NCBI GenBank assembly: GCA_050084985.1
Contig: JBITNC010000001.1
Location: forward strand, 177,382,001 to 177,446,000
DNA from: Nageia nagi
Taxonomy: Eukaryota > Pinophyta
DNA: 64,000 bases
Reading direction: 5' to 3'
In this document: piece after piece, positions 12,307-23,867 of the stretch
Numbering within the stretch: position 1 is the first letter of the stretch
How the letters are laid out: the number at the start of each line of letters is the position of its first letter
Program-made: the position numbers and the translations under genes
Notes under the pieces: model-generated
Seen by the model: only the letters and a program-made list of their open reading frames with translations
What the model was told of the DNA's origin: nothing
Database searches by the model: none

Positions 12307-12531
12307 TTAGGAGCACATCACATCATCTGAAACTGCACGAAAGATCATGGAGGTTGCCAACTCATTCTTCGTGTTGTAAGCCTTTAGTGCTTTCTCATCT
12401 GTAGGAGGTACAAGGTTCTCATTCACTGTTTGCCAAAGCTTCTTTGCCTGCAATTCAGCTCTCATCCGAGGTTCCCACATACCAAAGTTGGAACCGTCAA
12501 GAATGTGTTTGGGTAAAAAGGATTCTCCCAT
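12307..12531 (-). pseudogene. copia gag N-terminus
   Basis: A frame of 74 codons that starts MGESFLPKHILDGSNFGMWE and continues WQTVNENLVPP, the usual opening of copia gag (L-x-G-x-N-[FY]-x-x-W). The stretch 12174-12306 contains pieces of the following gag helices (SSSTLAKEAWDKLKQI, YLNKIIDLRIQ) in changing frames, so several indels lie there. Confidence 0.92.
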
Positions 12532-15290
12532 TTGCTACACAAGAATGTGAAAAATAATAAGCATGTGGTTCAATTAACAACATTATATGTTAAGTTTTAA
12601 CCAAGTAAAAAATACATGTTAATTTTAACACAAAAGACATGTATGATTTGTTTTACTAGTGCAAATGTTTTACAAGTCAAATAATAACACATGTACCCAA
12701 ATACTTTTGTCATCACCAAGAACCGTAGAAGTAGAGTGACATTGTTGAGGCTTATTTTCTTGTCTATAATTAGGCCTTCATTTGGATTCCCACACAAGAA
12801 GAGCCCAAATACTACCAATCCTCAACCAGTTTGCCTTGGTCAGTATTATACTCTCACAAGGAGAAGTACTTACTATTTTCCAAGGTTATGACGTTTATTG
12901 GATCGGCCAAATTATTAATCTTGATTAGGTTTCAAGTTGTCTTCCTAGGTTATCAGGATAATCTTTGAATGGATGTGCGGACATGTGGTATTACTACACA
13001 CATGCTTATCCACCTATTGGAGTTATGTCCAAACCAACAGAGGACTTAAGGGCAATTGAGAAGTACGAACTTTTCACCATTTGGATCGTCGGACTTAAAG
13101 GCTCTAGTTCGCCTGTCCTCACCTCATGGCTCCCCAAATAAGTCATGTTGCGGAATGTACGTGTGAATGTGTTCATTTTAGGGGGTTGCTCAAATAATGT
13201 TTACGATTTTGTTTGCATAAGCAAATAAATCAAAAGCGAAACATGAAGTAAAAGAGCATAAGTAAAACATCATTCATTCAAAATTTTTGCACAAGTCCAT
13301 TCTTGCATAAGGAAGTAAATTGCACCATAACTTGAGTTTTTAAGTAATAAGCATGTTTTTGAAATCTAAGCATTTAAATTAAGTCCTAAGCATGCATCAT
13401 TAACTTAAAAGTTAAGTTCCAAGCATGCATCATAAAGAAAAAGATTTAGTATGTAAACTAGATAAAATTTTAAGTAAGAAATTTATACAAATTCCTCCCT
13501 TTTTACTTAAATTTTTATCCCTAAAGATAGCATACTAGTTTTACCTTATAAATTCATCTTAATATTACAAATCAATTGCCCTTTTTACTTAAAAATAGCA
13601 TTCTCCACTTTTTTCTTTAAAAATTTTTTTGGAGCAACAAGGAATAATAGTTACTTAAAAAATTACTTTAGTAAAAAAAATATCAAGTTTACCTTATCAT
13701 TTTTCCTAAGTAAATAGCCATATTTTGAAGAATTTTTCAAAAAATTTATACTCCTAAAAAATTACTTTTATATTAACCACATTTTTCTAAAAAAGTGGGA
13801 GAGCATTTAAGAGTAATGATGAATTTTTTTTTTGACCATCTACTTACTCTAAAGAAAGTAATCATGATAATGCTTTAATTGGTTTGCAAACAAGCAAAAA
13901 ATTAAATGCCCTCCAAAAAGAGTATACGTTTACTTCTAGGTGCATTTAATGAAAAAAAGTCTTGCAAGCAACAACAAAAAACTTAAATGCATCAACCAGA
14001 AAAAAAAATTAAGTGTGAGCCTCCTTACTTACTCAACACCTAGAAAGGAGGGAGAGAACAACAAAAAAAAATAAACAAACAAAACAAAAATAATTGAGCC
14101 ATGCGACGCACATAAAAAGGGCTTGGAGGGAGAGACAGAGGGAGGTACTGAGCAACGCAGGGAAGGTGGAGAGGGAGGCACCGGTGGAGGAGCTGGAGGG
14201 CACAAGAGAGCCGAGAAAAAAAATGATGTTCAGCTGCTTTGTCTTAGGGCTACTATTTGTGGATATGCGCATCCATTCCCCCCTTACAGGCCTACGTTTG
14301 TAATCCCCCTTAGTAGAACCTTCCGTAAGCTTCCAGGCATCCCCAACGCAATCAACACAATTTGGGCTCGCAAGATTACCAGCAGCAAGGGGGTGAGGGT
14401 TACAAAGTCACCCTGCTTGGAAAATCTTGCGATGGTTTACTACGCTAAAGAGAAGGGGCCACGCGATAAAGAGAAGGGGCTAAGCGTTGAGATGGCCATG
14501 ATGGATCTGAACGTAGCCTGGCGAGGTCGCGTAAGATTCAAAAGAATGCCACCAAATTCTGAAAAAGAATAGTGATAAATCAATAGTCGTGATGTTGGTT
14601 TGATAATTCTGGGAATAAAATAGTGGCAAATATTCTTGATGATATTAATGGGTAATGATTGGGTTGTCACAGAGAGCTCGAGCAGTGGGGGAAAGGAGCC
14701 ACAGAGAAGGGATCATTGCAGTCGGCCAACTTAACAGCTCCTCCCCTCCGCCGCCAACTTCGTGGCTCATTCCCTCCGCCGCCAACTCCGCAGCTCACCC
14801 CCTCCACCGCCAGGATTCGGACAAAGAGCGATGTCAGCCAATGCTATATATATGTATATTTATGTAAAGATAAATGCAGTTTTTATTTTAATATATCTAA
14901 TGAAAGGATTATTTTGTAATTTCAACACATTATTTGTGTAAGAAAATAAATGTATATTTAAAAAAAAATTATATATATATATATGTTTTTTTTGAAAAAA
15001 AAAACATATTATTGCCATATAGACGATTTATCAAAAAAAAATTGTAACTACTAAAAAATAATTTTAGTAAAAAAAAAAGACAATGGCTTGAAAGTATATT
15101 TCCTTGAATAAAATGGATTAACTCATAACAAAGAACATGTTAGAATCATAATGAGATAATCAAAAATAGGGAAGGAATTTAGGGGATTTATACCTCCTCT
15201 TAAATTTACCTTAACAAGACCTCAAGATCAAAGGAAGAAGACCTCCAAGTAGAATACCTTCAAGATGTTGAAGAAAAGCTTCCACACTAT
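12532..15290 (-). other. long copia 5' leader, possibly holding foreign sequence
   Basis: About 2.76 kb separates the primer site from the gag start, much longer than a usual copia leader. Positions 12541-14000 are AT-rich and non-coding. Positions 14100-14830 are GC-rich, with repeated cctccgccgccaact words (14747-14812) and the repeat agagaaggggc (14449-14480). A 149-codon frame on the + strand (14123-14572) has no similarity I recognise. From 14940 to 15080 the sequence is A- and AT-rich, including (AT)n. A captured or nested fragment is plausible, but I found no bounding duplications. Confidence 0.5.
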
Positions 15291-15302
15291 GCTCTGATAC
15301 CA
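15291..15302 (-). other. copia primer-binding site (initiator tRNA-Met)
   Basis: On the - strand the bases are TGGTATCAGAGC, the standard plant iMet primer site, two bases inside the 5' LTR. It fixes the direction of the element. Confidence 0.95.
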
Positions 15303-15304
15303 AA

Positions 15305-15803
15305 TGAGAGAGTTGAACTATAACATGAACAACTCTATACTCCCAAAATTACGTGAAAGCTCATACTAACATCAAGATAACTAAAAAAGACAATCTCACA
15401 AAGTGACACAAGATGTAAGTGGTTCCTCCAACTAGGAGTACATCCACTAACTAGATCTCACTTCATTCACAAATATGAATCTCTTACAATTCTCCTAACT
15501 CATCTCTTAAACACTATCCTATAGCATAGCTTTACTCTACAAATTGGTGTATGATCTAAAAAGAAAGCCTTCTATTTATAGGCCAAAATCCCTATTTGGA
15601 TCACTCTTTTATCCAATGTACAAGAGCATGACATGCACATCCTTTTACCCAAGGGGCATGCTTATGACATGGAGTGTAAGACAAGTTACATTATCATATT
15701 CACTTAAATACTTAAAGTATCAAATGATACCTTTAAGTATTAGTGAACTTAAATAAGAAGATTATTACATAACCTTTACAATAATGCATTATACATTCCA
15801 ACA
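15305..15803 (-). repeat. copia 5' LTR
   Basis: The promoter-bearing LTR of the element (499 bp), followed by CCAAT at 15804-15808. Its TATAAATA box is the complement of 15573-15580. Confidence 0.93.
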
Positions 15804-16022
15804 CCAATTATGCTTTTTATTTTGAGTTTTGATCTTTTTTTTTTAAAAAAATATGTGCAATTTTTTTGAGCGCCACTAGAGTAGCTAGCCGCTTCCGGAG
15901 CTTCTCAGACACTTCGGAGTTGCCCTTACTCTTGAGCCGCTTTGGCATATCTAGAGCATCGAGTGCCGCTTCAGCACTCCGGATCCTTTGGAAGGACCTA
16001 AGCGCGCTCCGATGGAACCTTG

Positions 16023-16192
16023 GTTACTACCATTTTCATTATTCAAGGGTTTATGAACATTCTTTTCAAGGCTTATGCTTGTCATTTTTCAGTTTTCTTT
16101 CAAAGGTTCAAGTGTTGGGATAGCTTTTTTTTAGGGCTATGGATGTTGATGCAACTAGGCCTTTGGATTATTTGAATTATGAAATCTCAGAT
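16023..16192. repeat. right part of the repeat copy split by hAT element 1
   Basis: Begins with the hAT target duplication GTTACTAC (16023-16030), continues attattcaagggtttatgaac and runs to gaattatgaaatctcagat. It aligns by eye with 18147-18330. Joined to 6905-6986 it reconstructs the locus before the hAT insertion. Confidence 0.7.
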
Positions 16193-18050
16193 TTTTTATT
16201 TGATATATATTAATAATCAAAATAGGGCTTTTAGAAGGACCCCGTAGCTTTACAACTTCAAGAATTTCAACACTACTTCCACAAGATAGTTCGGATCAAT
16301 ACACATACTAAAAAAGGGATCCATTGGGTGTCTCCAAGAGACCCCAAGCTACATCAGCTTGCACATAGTGCGAAACATACATCAAACACAAAACAAGTTA
16401 CAATAACCAGCACCCACTACGAGACACACAACAAACACAAAACAAGAGATAATCTCGAAGAAAACATAGAGAATCAACTTCCCCTTACCCTTTGCACTAC
16501 CCATGGACGGGCCTTCTGAAATCTTTGCCTTTCCTTTTACACTACTTGCAGTTGAGAGAATTTCCACCAATTGTTGCCCCTGGTGATCCTCCACCCATGC
16601 ATCATACGCCTCTTCAACGTAGAAGAGTGCAACCCTAGTAGACTTGATCCAAGTGTACAACAATTCCTTGTATTTCTCTGAGTCCTTAAGAGCCTCTTGG
16701 GGGGACAAGCTCATCACCTGCAACGTCTTCCCACTTGAGGATTCTCCAAAAGTGAGACCCTTCTTCTGCTTTGCTGGTGGGGGGAGGTCCACCTCCTTCA
16801 CCTTTGGGTTCTCCTTGTCTCCTAAATCCTCAATCACCTTACAGACCACCCTAGAGGCGATGCTGCTACACCCTACAAAAGCACTTCGCACCATCGACTT
16901 GTTATCTTCAACAGGTGTTGGTTTTTCCACAACCAGGAGAATGTCCTCATCATTCATCTCATCCTCCTCCTCCTCCACTTCTTTTGGTTCGCTGTCGTTC
17001 GAATCTTCATAGATAATTTGAAGCTAGGGCCTCTTTACCATTCTTGGGTGTTCCATAACCACCCTATTGAATAAAGTACACAAAAGGCCTCAGTGCTTAG
17101 GGCATGCTAATTTCCCCTCTTACATTTCAACAATGGATTTTTCCAAGGAGCAAAACAGATAAAAGGGAATGTTCACTTGCTTATTACGCCTAAACACATT
17201 GAAAAAGGCAAAATGGAAACTGTGGAGAATGGATGCATGATTGTCCAATGTAAGGCATTGCATTATCACTATTGTTACTCCTTTCCACTTTGGTGGGATC
17301 AACTCCCTATTGATGCCTCCTTGTATCTGCTAGAGGTTGTCTCTTTTGCCCTTTAAAAGCTGCAATTCAATAGTCATTGAGTGCTTCTCATGCAACAACT
17401 TCTCACCTTACAAAGGGAAGCTTGCAAACTTGGCAGTCAACTCAACATTGATGGTGAAACAAATAACTTTTGCCCCAACGACACCCTCATCCTAAGTCTT
17501 CGCCAACATCAATGCCAAAGCCTTATTAGGCTATTGGAACATATCCAGAAATGGCAACCACCCAACCTTCTCCAACAACGCCCTCATCCCAGCTCCAAAC
17601 AATATGAAACATCTGCCATGATTCTTGTTCTCAAGGAGTACAAATGATTTGCATGGCAAATTATAGAATCACAATGGTGATAAATAGCCTCCATAAGACT
17701 ATCTTCAAAATCTCCATGAAATCTCCACAATAACTCTATAATCGCCCTTCACACAAGATACAACTACCCGCACCCGCCAAACTCAGTGCTAAGAGTGCAA
17801 GGAGTCTAATCATCAATTTCCGAGTCATCCTTCTCACATGCTTTGCATAGCATCTCATGCACCTCGTAATCAAAGGAACACCATGCAGGCCGTCTTGTCA
17901 ACTCAAACCATGCAACACTTAAAGACATAAAATCATTATGTGACACCTCGTCACTTATAGCTGACTCAGCATCACAAGTCTTTCCTCCTCGCAGTCCAAA
18001 GATCAACCCGCAAAACCGCCAAGACTTAGGGACCTCCATTGGCAAACAAA
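16193..18050 (-). mobile_element. retroposon-like insertion between 19-bp direct repeats
   Basis: The perfect 19-bp repeat gaattatgaaatctcagat occurs at 16174-16192 and 18051-18069. Just inside the left copy is TTTTTTATTT, which on the - strand is an A-rich 3' end. Long direct repeats plus an A-rich end are the signature of target-primed (LINE-type) insertion. The 1,858-bp interior carries a decayed gene on the - strand. The repeat could instead come from duplication of the host repeat, whose copies lie on both sides. Confidence 0.5.
16382..18045 (-). pseudogene. decayed gene resembling plant transposon-associated proteins
   Basis: Pieces on the - strand: 18045-17806 (79 codons), then a broken stretch reading LLEKVGWLPFLD and INVELTAKFASFP, then 17302-17120 (NIPFYLFCSLEKSI), and in the same frame as the last, 16978-16382 (198 codons; acidic MEEEEDEMNDEDI start, proline/lysine-rich middle, hydrophobic end). 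Many stops sit where Gln would suit (CAA/CAG to TAA/TAG). The layout resembles the uncharacterised 'putative plant transposon protein' domain found with Gypsy-like elements, recalled from memory and not verified. No polymerase or integrase motif is visible. Confidence 0.4.
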
Positions 18051-18069
18051 GAATTATGAAATCTCAGAT

Positions 18070-18330
18070 ATGTGGAACATTTTATTGTCATTCATTGTGG
18101 GACATTTTCTCAAGTAGGACCCTTTTTCTTTCTGGTTTTTAGATTTGTTACTATTGTTTTGATTGTCAAAGGGTCTATGGACATTCTTTTTAAGGCTTAT
18201 GCATCTTGTTCTTCAGTTTTTTCTTGGATTGAAGTGCTGTGGTGACTTCATTTTTTATGGCTATGGATGTAGTTGCAACCAGGTCTTTGGATTATTTAGA
18301 ACTATGAATTGTCAGATGTATGGTTTTAAG
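18070..18330. repeat. second repeat copy with an empty hAT site
   Basis: Similar along its length to 6905-6986 joined to 16031-16192: ctcaagtagg, tttgttactat, caaagggtctatggacattc, ggctatggatg and ctttggattattt recur in order. At 18147-18154 it has gttactat where the other copy carries the hAT insertion. Confidence 0.65.
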
Positions 18331-19232
18331 CCTTCTACAAATATAACTGATTGGTATCCTTTGGCAGGTTCAGTAGTTTAGGAATTGAACTTCCTACGTT
18401 TCACTATGGTCTCTGAGATTATGTGGCTTTATGTTTATCAGAAGTGTTTAAAAGTTCCATGCTATTACTTGCTATAATTTGGATACTATTACTATTTTTA
18501 CTATTTACGAATTCTTTTATTTACTATAATTTGGATAATATTGCTATTTGTGTGTGTGTTTAATAACAAGTTGATTATACTTATGTTGGTATTTTGAGAT
18601 TGTTCTTACAACTTAAAACAAACTCCACTTCGCCTCTTCCTCCTTCCCTTGAGGAAGACAATTAGTGATTATCTATATGCACATTTGAAAGGGATACGCA
18701 TCAACACCTTTGTGAGCATATGTCTTGCATGATATATGACGGTGCCTTTAGTTCTATGTGCAACAAGCACTTGAACACTCCCGATCAACCTATGTGTCAC
18801 CACAAGAACATATCAGGCAATTCAATAATTGCACACTGTGTTGTGTGCCAGCAAGTCCAAGTAGCATGTTCTGTGCAATGATGCTTTCACTTTTGAGTGC
18901 ACAATGATATGGAGCACTAACTGGTGAGGAAGAACATGTATCATATGGAAATTTACAAAAGAGAAGTGAGTTTTATTTGGAGCAGTATATTGACTGTCTT
19001 GAAAATAACTTCACAACAGCCTAGAAGAAACTATACAAATGTTATTAGTAGTAAAAAAACAACAGTGTGTCAGAAGGCGATGTATACATTTAACCAAGTC
19101 CTACAAGGGAAAATTCAATAGTATAGATTTGATTTTCAGAGTCTTCACTTCTGGGGTGATGTCCATCCATCTAGCCCATTTGATATGTTCGTTCTTTTCA
19201 ATAAATTCTGTATCAGATCTCTGTCTATCTTT
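18331..19232. other. non-coding, nothing recognised
   Basis: AT-rich sequence with a short TG run near 18550. No frame with a recognisable domain, no terminal repeats seen. Confidence 0.5.
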
Positions 19233-19505
19233 GTCAGAACAAGATCAATGAGGCTTTTTTCACCATCATGCATAGGTGTCAGTTAAATACACATGCTTTT
19301 TGTAAGAATAAGATCAATAGGCTTCTGTTCAGCACCAGGCTTAGGTGCCATTAAGCACACATGCTTTTTGCAAGAATAAGATCAATGGGGTTCTTTTCAG
19401 CACCAGGCTTAGGTGGCATTAAGCACACATGGTTTTTGTAAGAACAAAATCAGCGAGGTTCTTTTCACCATCAAGCTTAGGTGGCATTAAGTACACCTTG
19501 TGCAA
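19233..19505. repeat. 68-bp tandem repeat, about four copies
   Basis: The phrase aagaataagatcaatgggg with variants begins near 19233, 19302, 19370 and 19438, a period of 68-69 bp. Each copy continues with cttttcagcaccaggcttag and gcattaagcacacatg. Copies differ from each other by several bases. No coding capacity. Confidence 0.88.
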
Positions 19506-22241
19506 TAAAAAAGATGTAATAACTGGTTGAAATTTACATGAAAAGATCACACTGAAATTATGATAAGAATATGATTAGAAGAAAAAGAAACAAGATAATA
19601 TCAAAATAATAAACGATAAAGTAACAATAATAAGACATGAGAAAATTCATGATAACTTTCATTAAAAGCTACCATAGCGTACATAAAAGGACCTTGTATA
19701 GTGACAAGCTTGTGATGGATCTTGCCATAAGTAACTTTTTGCCTTCCTGAATCGACTTATCACTGCACTGAATCTGTGCATCCTTTTGTCTACCTCTACA
19801 GGATATTGGAGCTATCAAATCCTCACTAAAAAATCTCTTATGGTTCCAAACTTCCAAAATAGCCAAAGTATACTAACAGGTCATGGACTGGGATATATTT
19901 TCAGAATCATCATAAAGAACCCAAAGTTCCATAGCAAAATAAAATTGAATTTTTTTTGAAGTTATGTTTTACAATTCCAGTTTATTCTCTTTAGTGGTTT
20001 GAGGTTGACTTGCATATGAATTTGAATTATTGATGCTTCGAGTCCAATCTGTGGGACCCATCTTTCGAATTACTGAATGAAGAAAATAAAGTGTAACCTT
20101 CTTCTTTAAGTAGAGATAAGTAATACCCAATTTTATGAGATCAATGTCGGGCCCCTGTCATTATAAAATACCAAAAAGATAAATAAGGTTAAATTCTACA
20201 TAAAAATATCTTTCCAACAATTCCAGTTTATTCCTTCTACCAAGCATAAATGAATTTCTTTCTATACCTCCAACATGCTATTCAACACCATATTGCCTAT
20301 GTCTTTTCTGATTCCCTCTTCTAGTTGCTTATATGATGACATCTGAAGATTAACTGCATCACTGTCGAATTATCTCATACCACCAAGCACTGAAGATGTA
20401 CTTCAAGCTGGACTAGCTAACTAATATGCTTTTAAACCTGAAGAAAAAGAACCTTGAAACCATTTATGAATGGAATTTGCTTTTAAGCTTATTTCACATG
20501 AACATTCCTAGTGCTCAAGAAGTCCTATTGTTATTGAAGGTGCTTAGTGTCATGTTAACTGGCTAATCAATTGCTTTCTTATTGGTGGGTTGACCCTGCC
20601 TATTTCTTGCTTTACTTTTGACAACTTATACTTAAATCTGCTAAGAGTGGCGTAGTAATTCTATTTGATAAAGTTCACTCTCTGTTTTCATTTGGGAAGT
20701 GTCTTTGGGTTTTTTCTATGTTGAAGAATTCAAAATTTTGGGTTAGGTCCTGCAAGATTTAATGGAATTTCGTGTTTGATTTGATTTTGGGCATGCATAT
20801 TTCAATTATGTGCATTTTATGAAGAATGGCCATGTTCCACACCTTGCTTACCCATACCTAACAAACATCTTGCTTTGATTAATTGGAGTACTCTTTAAGT
20901 TTCTCACATTCATGAAGGTTGGAGAAATTTGCATTAGCTTTTTCAGGACCTGGCTAATTTTTCAATAATCTCTCAATTCAGTTACTTTATTTGACAATGG
21001 TTCAATCACATTGGCACAGTTTGCAATCTGTTCAATTGATGGTTTATCTTTTTTTCGCTGCCTGAATTCCAAATGGTAGACTGTCTTTCACATTTATGGG
21101 TTTTAAGAAAATAACACATTTTTTTATTCTTCTTGGTGAATAATAAGTTGATTTTCAAAGACTCATCTGATCCATATATTTTTGGCAGAGATTAATGCAT
21201 TTGTGCATTTTGGTTAGATCCGAAGCCAACTCTACTGGCAGTTTCATAATTTGACCTCAAATTTTAGGATTTTTAATGAAGCCTTTATTTGGACAGAATT
21301 CATCACTTAATCAAATGAAAATCACCCTTTCTGGCTTTGTGGCATACAAATAAGGTTTATCGTGTATTTCAAAGTCTCCTCGAGTTGCTCCAAACAGTAT
21401 GCAACTCAGTGCAAGATATTCAACAAGTAATTCAAGGAAGGATATCAATTATAAGTTTTTTTTTTTAAATGCCTATTTTATATCATACAGGTAATTTCAA
21501 TGTCTTATCATGGTGAAATTTCATAACCTGTGATTGAAGTTTTGTTGTGATTAGTGTGGTATTGATTTACTATCTTCCTATAAATGCTTTCATCTGTTCA
21601 TAACATGTTTTTAAGATACCCTATTTACTCATTCCTATTTAACTCTTATATGGCTAAGCATGCTAATGAATACTAGATTTTGCTACAGGTTTGTTAAGGG
21701 TGTGCATTTGCTAGCTTTGTTTGCATTATCTAAGGATGTTGTCTTCTGAGTTCTGCAAGATGTACTAGTGCCCATACCCTGAATGCCTGCTTTTAATTTT
21801 CTTCTCGGTTTTATCTCTTCATAAGGTTGTTTTCCTCACTATTAGTTATAATGATCATAGAGAACATATAAAATTTTCATGATTATGTTCTCCAATATTT
21901 CTATGGAAATGAAACCATATAATAAACCATTTTCGGTTGCAATGGTTGTGTTAGAATGTAATATATTTTATTATTTCCATGTTTGGTAAGTATACACCAC
22001 TTTTTCTGTTTCCAATCCACTTGCAAAACTAGGCAAAATTTCTCAGCATGAAATGACATTCCATTATGTGAAACGAAAAGCAATCTTTAGTTGCAATTAT
22101 ACCTGCAGAAGTGTTGTGTGCCTGCTAGCTTTCACTGTGCAGGAAAAGGATTTTAACATGAACTGATTAATGATATCGTACGTACTTAATTTTTTTGGCA
22201 GTAGTTGCTTAATGTTTTTTCTTGTTATACATGTGGAACAG
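19506..22241. other. non-coding, upstream of or within the VPS9-type gene
   Basis: AT-rich, with polypyrimidine-rich stretches but no further exon I can support. If the candidate exons at 2349-2593 belong to the gene, this is intron; otherwise it may include the promoter. Confidence 0.4.
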
Positions 22242-22670
22242 AAGGAAGCTAATAGTTGGAGAATTGTAATTGAAAAAGCTGAATCTTCACTATCAAATGC
22301 ATCTGAAAAAGAATCAAAAACATCTTCCAGTCCTCGAGGACCAAATGGTATAATATCAAAAGCAACATTAGCAATTAGAAGATCTTTTCGATCAAATAAG
22401 AAAGTTGACGCATGCAGAGAGGATATAGCAGAAAATGTGAAGAGTAGTAATAGCTCAAATGAAGACTTGGAAAGAATAAACTGTAGCAAAATAGCAAATG
22501 CAGATTTGGTACACTTGGATCCACTTTGGCCGGAGCTTGAGACACTTCAAGGCTGTAGTCATTTTCTGAGATCCAACAGTCACCATGCACATGGCCTTGA
22601 GCATGCAAGTTTCCTGGTTGACCATTTCAAAGCATGCTATCAAATGGGTGATTCTTCACTCTCCGATGAG
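22242..22670 (+). CDS. VPS9-type Rab-GEF gene, exon 1 of those visible (linker region)
   Basis: The exon begins after atgtggaacag, reads KEANSWRIVIEKAESSLSN and ends SSLSDE before GTCAGT. It has 143 codons without a stop, phase 0 at both ends. The first half is Ser/Lys-rich and probably disordered (SSSPRGPN, RRSFRSNKK). The second half is better ordered (LVHLDPLWPELETLQGC, FLVDHFKACYQMGD). It precedes the VPS9 domain. No start codon is evident here, so coding exons probably lie further left. No known homologue comes to mind for this segment. Confidence 0.7.
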
Positions 22671-23867
22671 GTCAGTAGTCAAGTTGTGATTTTTAGTTTT
22701 CATTCATTTTACAATTATGCAGTCAGCTTTAATTGGTGATTTGAGTAAATTGTTGTATTAACATGTAAAACAATACCTTTCCATATTTCATTTTTTACAT
22801 GAGAGTTCAGTTTGACTTCTGCAACATCTCTTCTCTGTGACTGTCTTTGTGCAACATCTCTTTGAAATGTAAACAATAAGAACCATACTTCTGCCTTCTA
22901 CAACGAGAAAACACCTCAGATGGATATTATTCACAAGAGAGTCCTATGGGCTTGATCTAACTTCTAGACATGGAAGACCTTTATATATTCTATATTATGT
23001 GACCATTTTGAGCTTTTGATTTGCAGAATGAATTTCAGACATAATAAAACTTGTTGATGGTGGTGTGGTATAGGGTTGTCATAAATATAACAACTGTCCT
23101 CAAACAACAAAATCATAGTGTACAACAATTCATTACAAGTGATACAATGCAATCACAGATATTTCACTGAACTTTGAAATTTTATACAAAGGAAAATAAG
23201 AGCAAACATGCATGAGCAAAAAATGTTCTTCTATTCAAGAAAACAAAATTTTTATTTAATTCTGAAATCACTGAATACAACTGATTACACAGCTACTCTG
23301 TTCTCATATTGTCTGAACGCTTCAACTCAGCTATTTTTAAAAGTAATTTGTAGTTAGTAATTATTACTTACTCATACAATTGTGACACACTGGATTCTGA
23401 ATCCCACTGGCCTACTTTGGTGACATGTGGACTTTAATATAATTCCTCCTTTTCCCCTTTTTCTTACTTCGTGGTCTTCCGTAGCTTCCCCTTTGTATGC
23501 TCTATGAAAATGGCTTCCAAGGTGGAATCTGAAGTTCTGGACGGTTAATATAAAATTTGCTTGGCCTGCATCAGTTGTTTCCAATCTGAAAAAATAGCCA
23601 TTCCTGGTTTTATTGAAATGCCTACTCCCATATAATCCATAGACTGTGCTTTTGATCTCTGAGTGGCTCGTTTCTAAGTGTTGGTGATATATGTATGTTT
23701 CAGCACCTTGACCTGTTAGCAGTTAGCACCAAAAGAATTATTCTTTCGATTTGCTTCTGGAGGAAGAATCTTGAATATACCATATTTTATGACTGTTATG
23801 CAAGTGTGCATTGTCAATTTTTATTTCTCATTTTCATTTTATGCTGTCTTCTTGATATTTGCAGATG
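22671..23867. other. intron, nothing recognised
   Basis: First part of the 10.2-kb intron (22671-32918). No repeat boundaries or coding domains identified here. Confidence 0.5.

Larger units (their letters stand above)
7401..15803 (-). mobile_element. Ty1/copia LTR retrotransposon, decayed
   Basis: An 8,403-bp element transcribed right to left. It has two 499-bp LTRs, a 5-bp target duplication (CCAAT), an initiator tRNA-Met primer site, a polypurine tract, and gag, protease, integrase, reverse transcriptase and RNase H in the order typical of Ty1/copia. All domains are present, but stops and frameshifts cut the reading frame into at least eight pieces, so it cannot be autonomous. The LTRs differ at about 35 of 499 positions by eye, roughly 93% identity, mostly transitions, so the insertion is old. 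It lies inside hAT element 1. Confidence 0.95.
6987..16022. mobile_element. non-autonomous hAT element 1, split by a copia insertion
   Basis: The ends are perfect 11-bp inverted repeats, CAAGGTTCCAT at 6987-6997 and ATGGAACCTTG at 16012-16022, flanked by the 8-bp duplication GTTACTAC. Without the nested copia element and its duplicated CCAAT, the hAT is 628 bp (414 bp left of it, 214 bp right). It has no transposase and must have been mobilised in trans. Its subterminal parts are GC-rich and full of CGGAG/CTCCG words (7011-7095 and 15868-16012), a likely transposase-binding arrangement by analogy with other hAT elements; the middle is AT-rich. The related sequence at 18070-18330 lacks it. Confidence 0.85.

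Noticed and set aside
14123-14572. 149-codon + strand frame as a host gene
   Set aside because: It lies in the copia leader, starts in low-complexity Glu/Gly text from a purine-rich tract and has no recognisable motif or splice context.
14971-14986. (AT)n and other simple runs as regulatory sites
   Set aside because: Simple repeats in AT-rich DNA with no promoter context.
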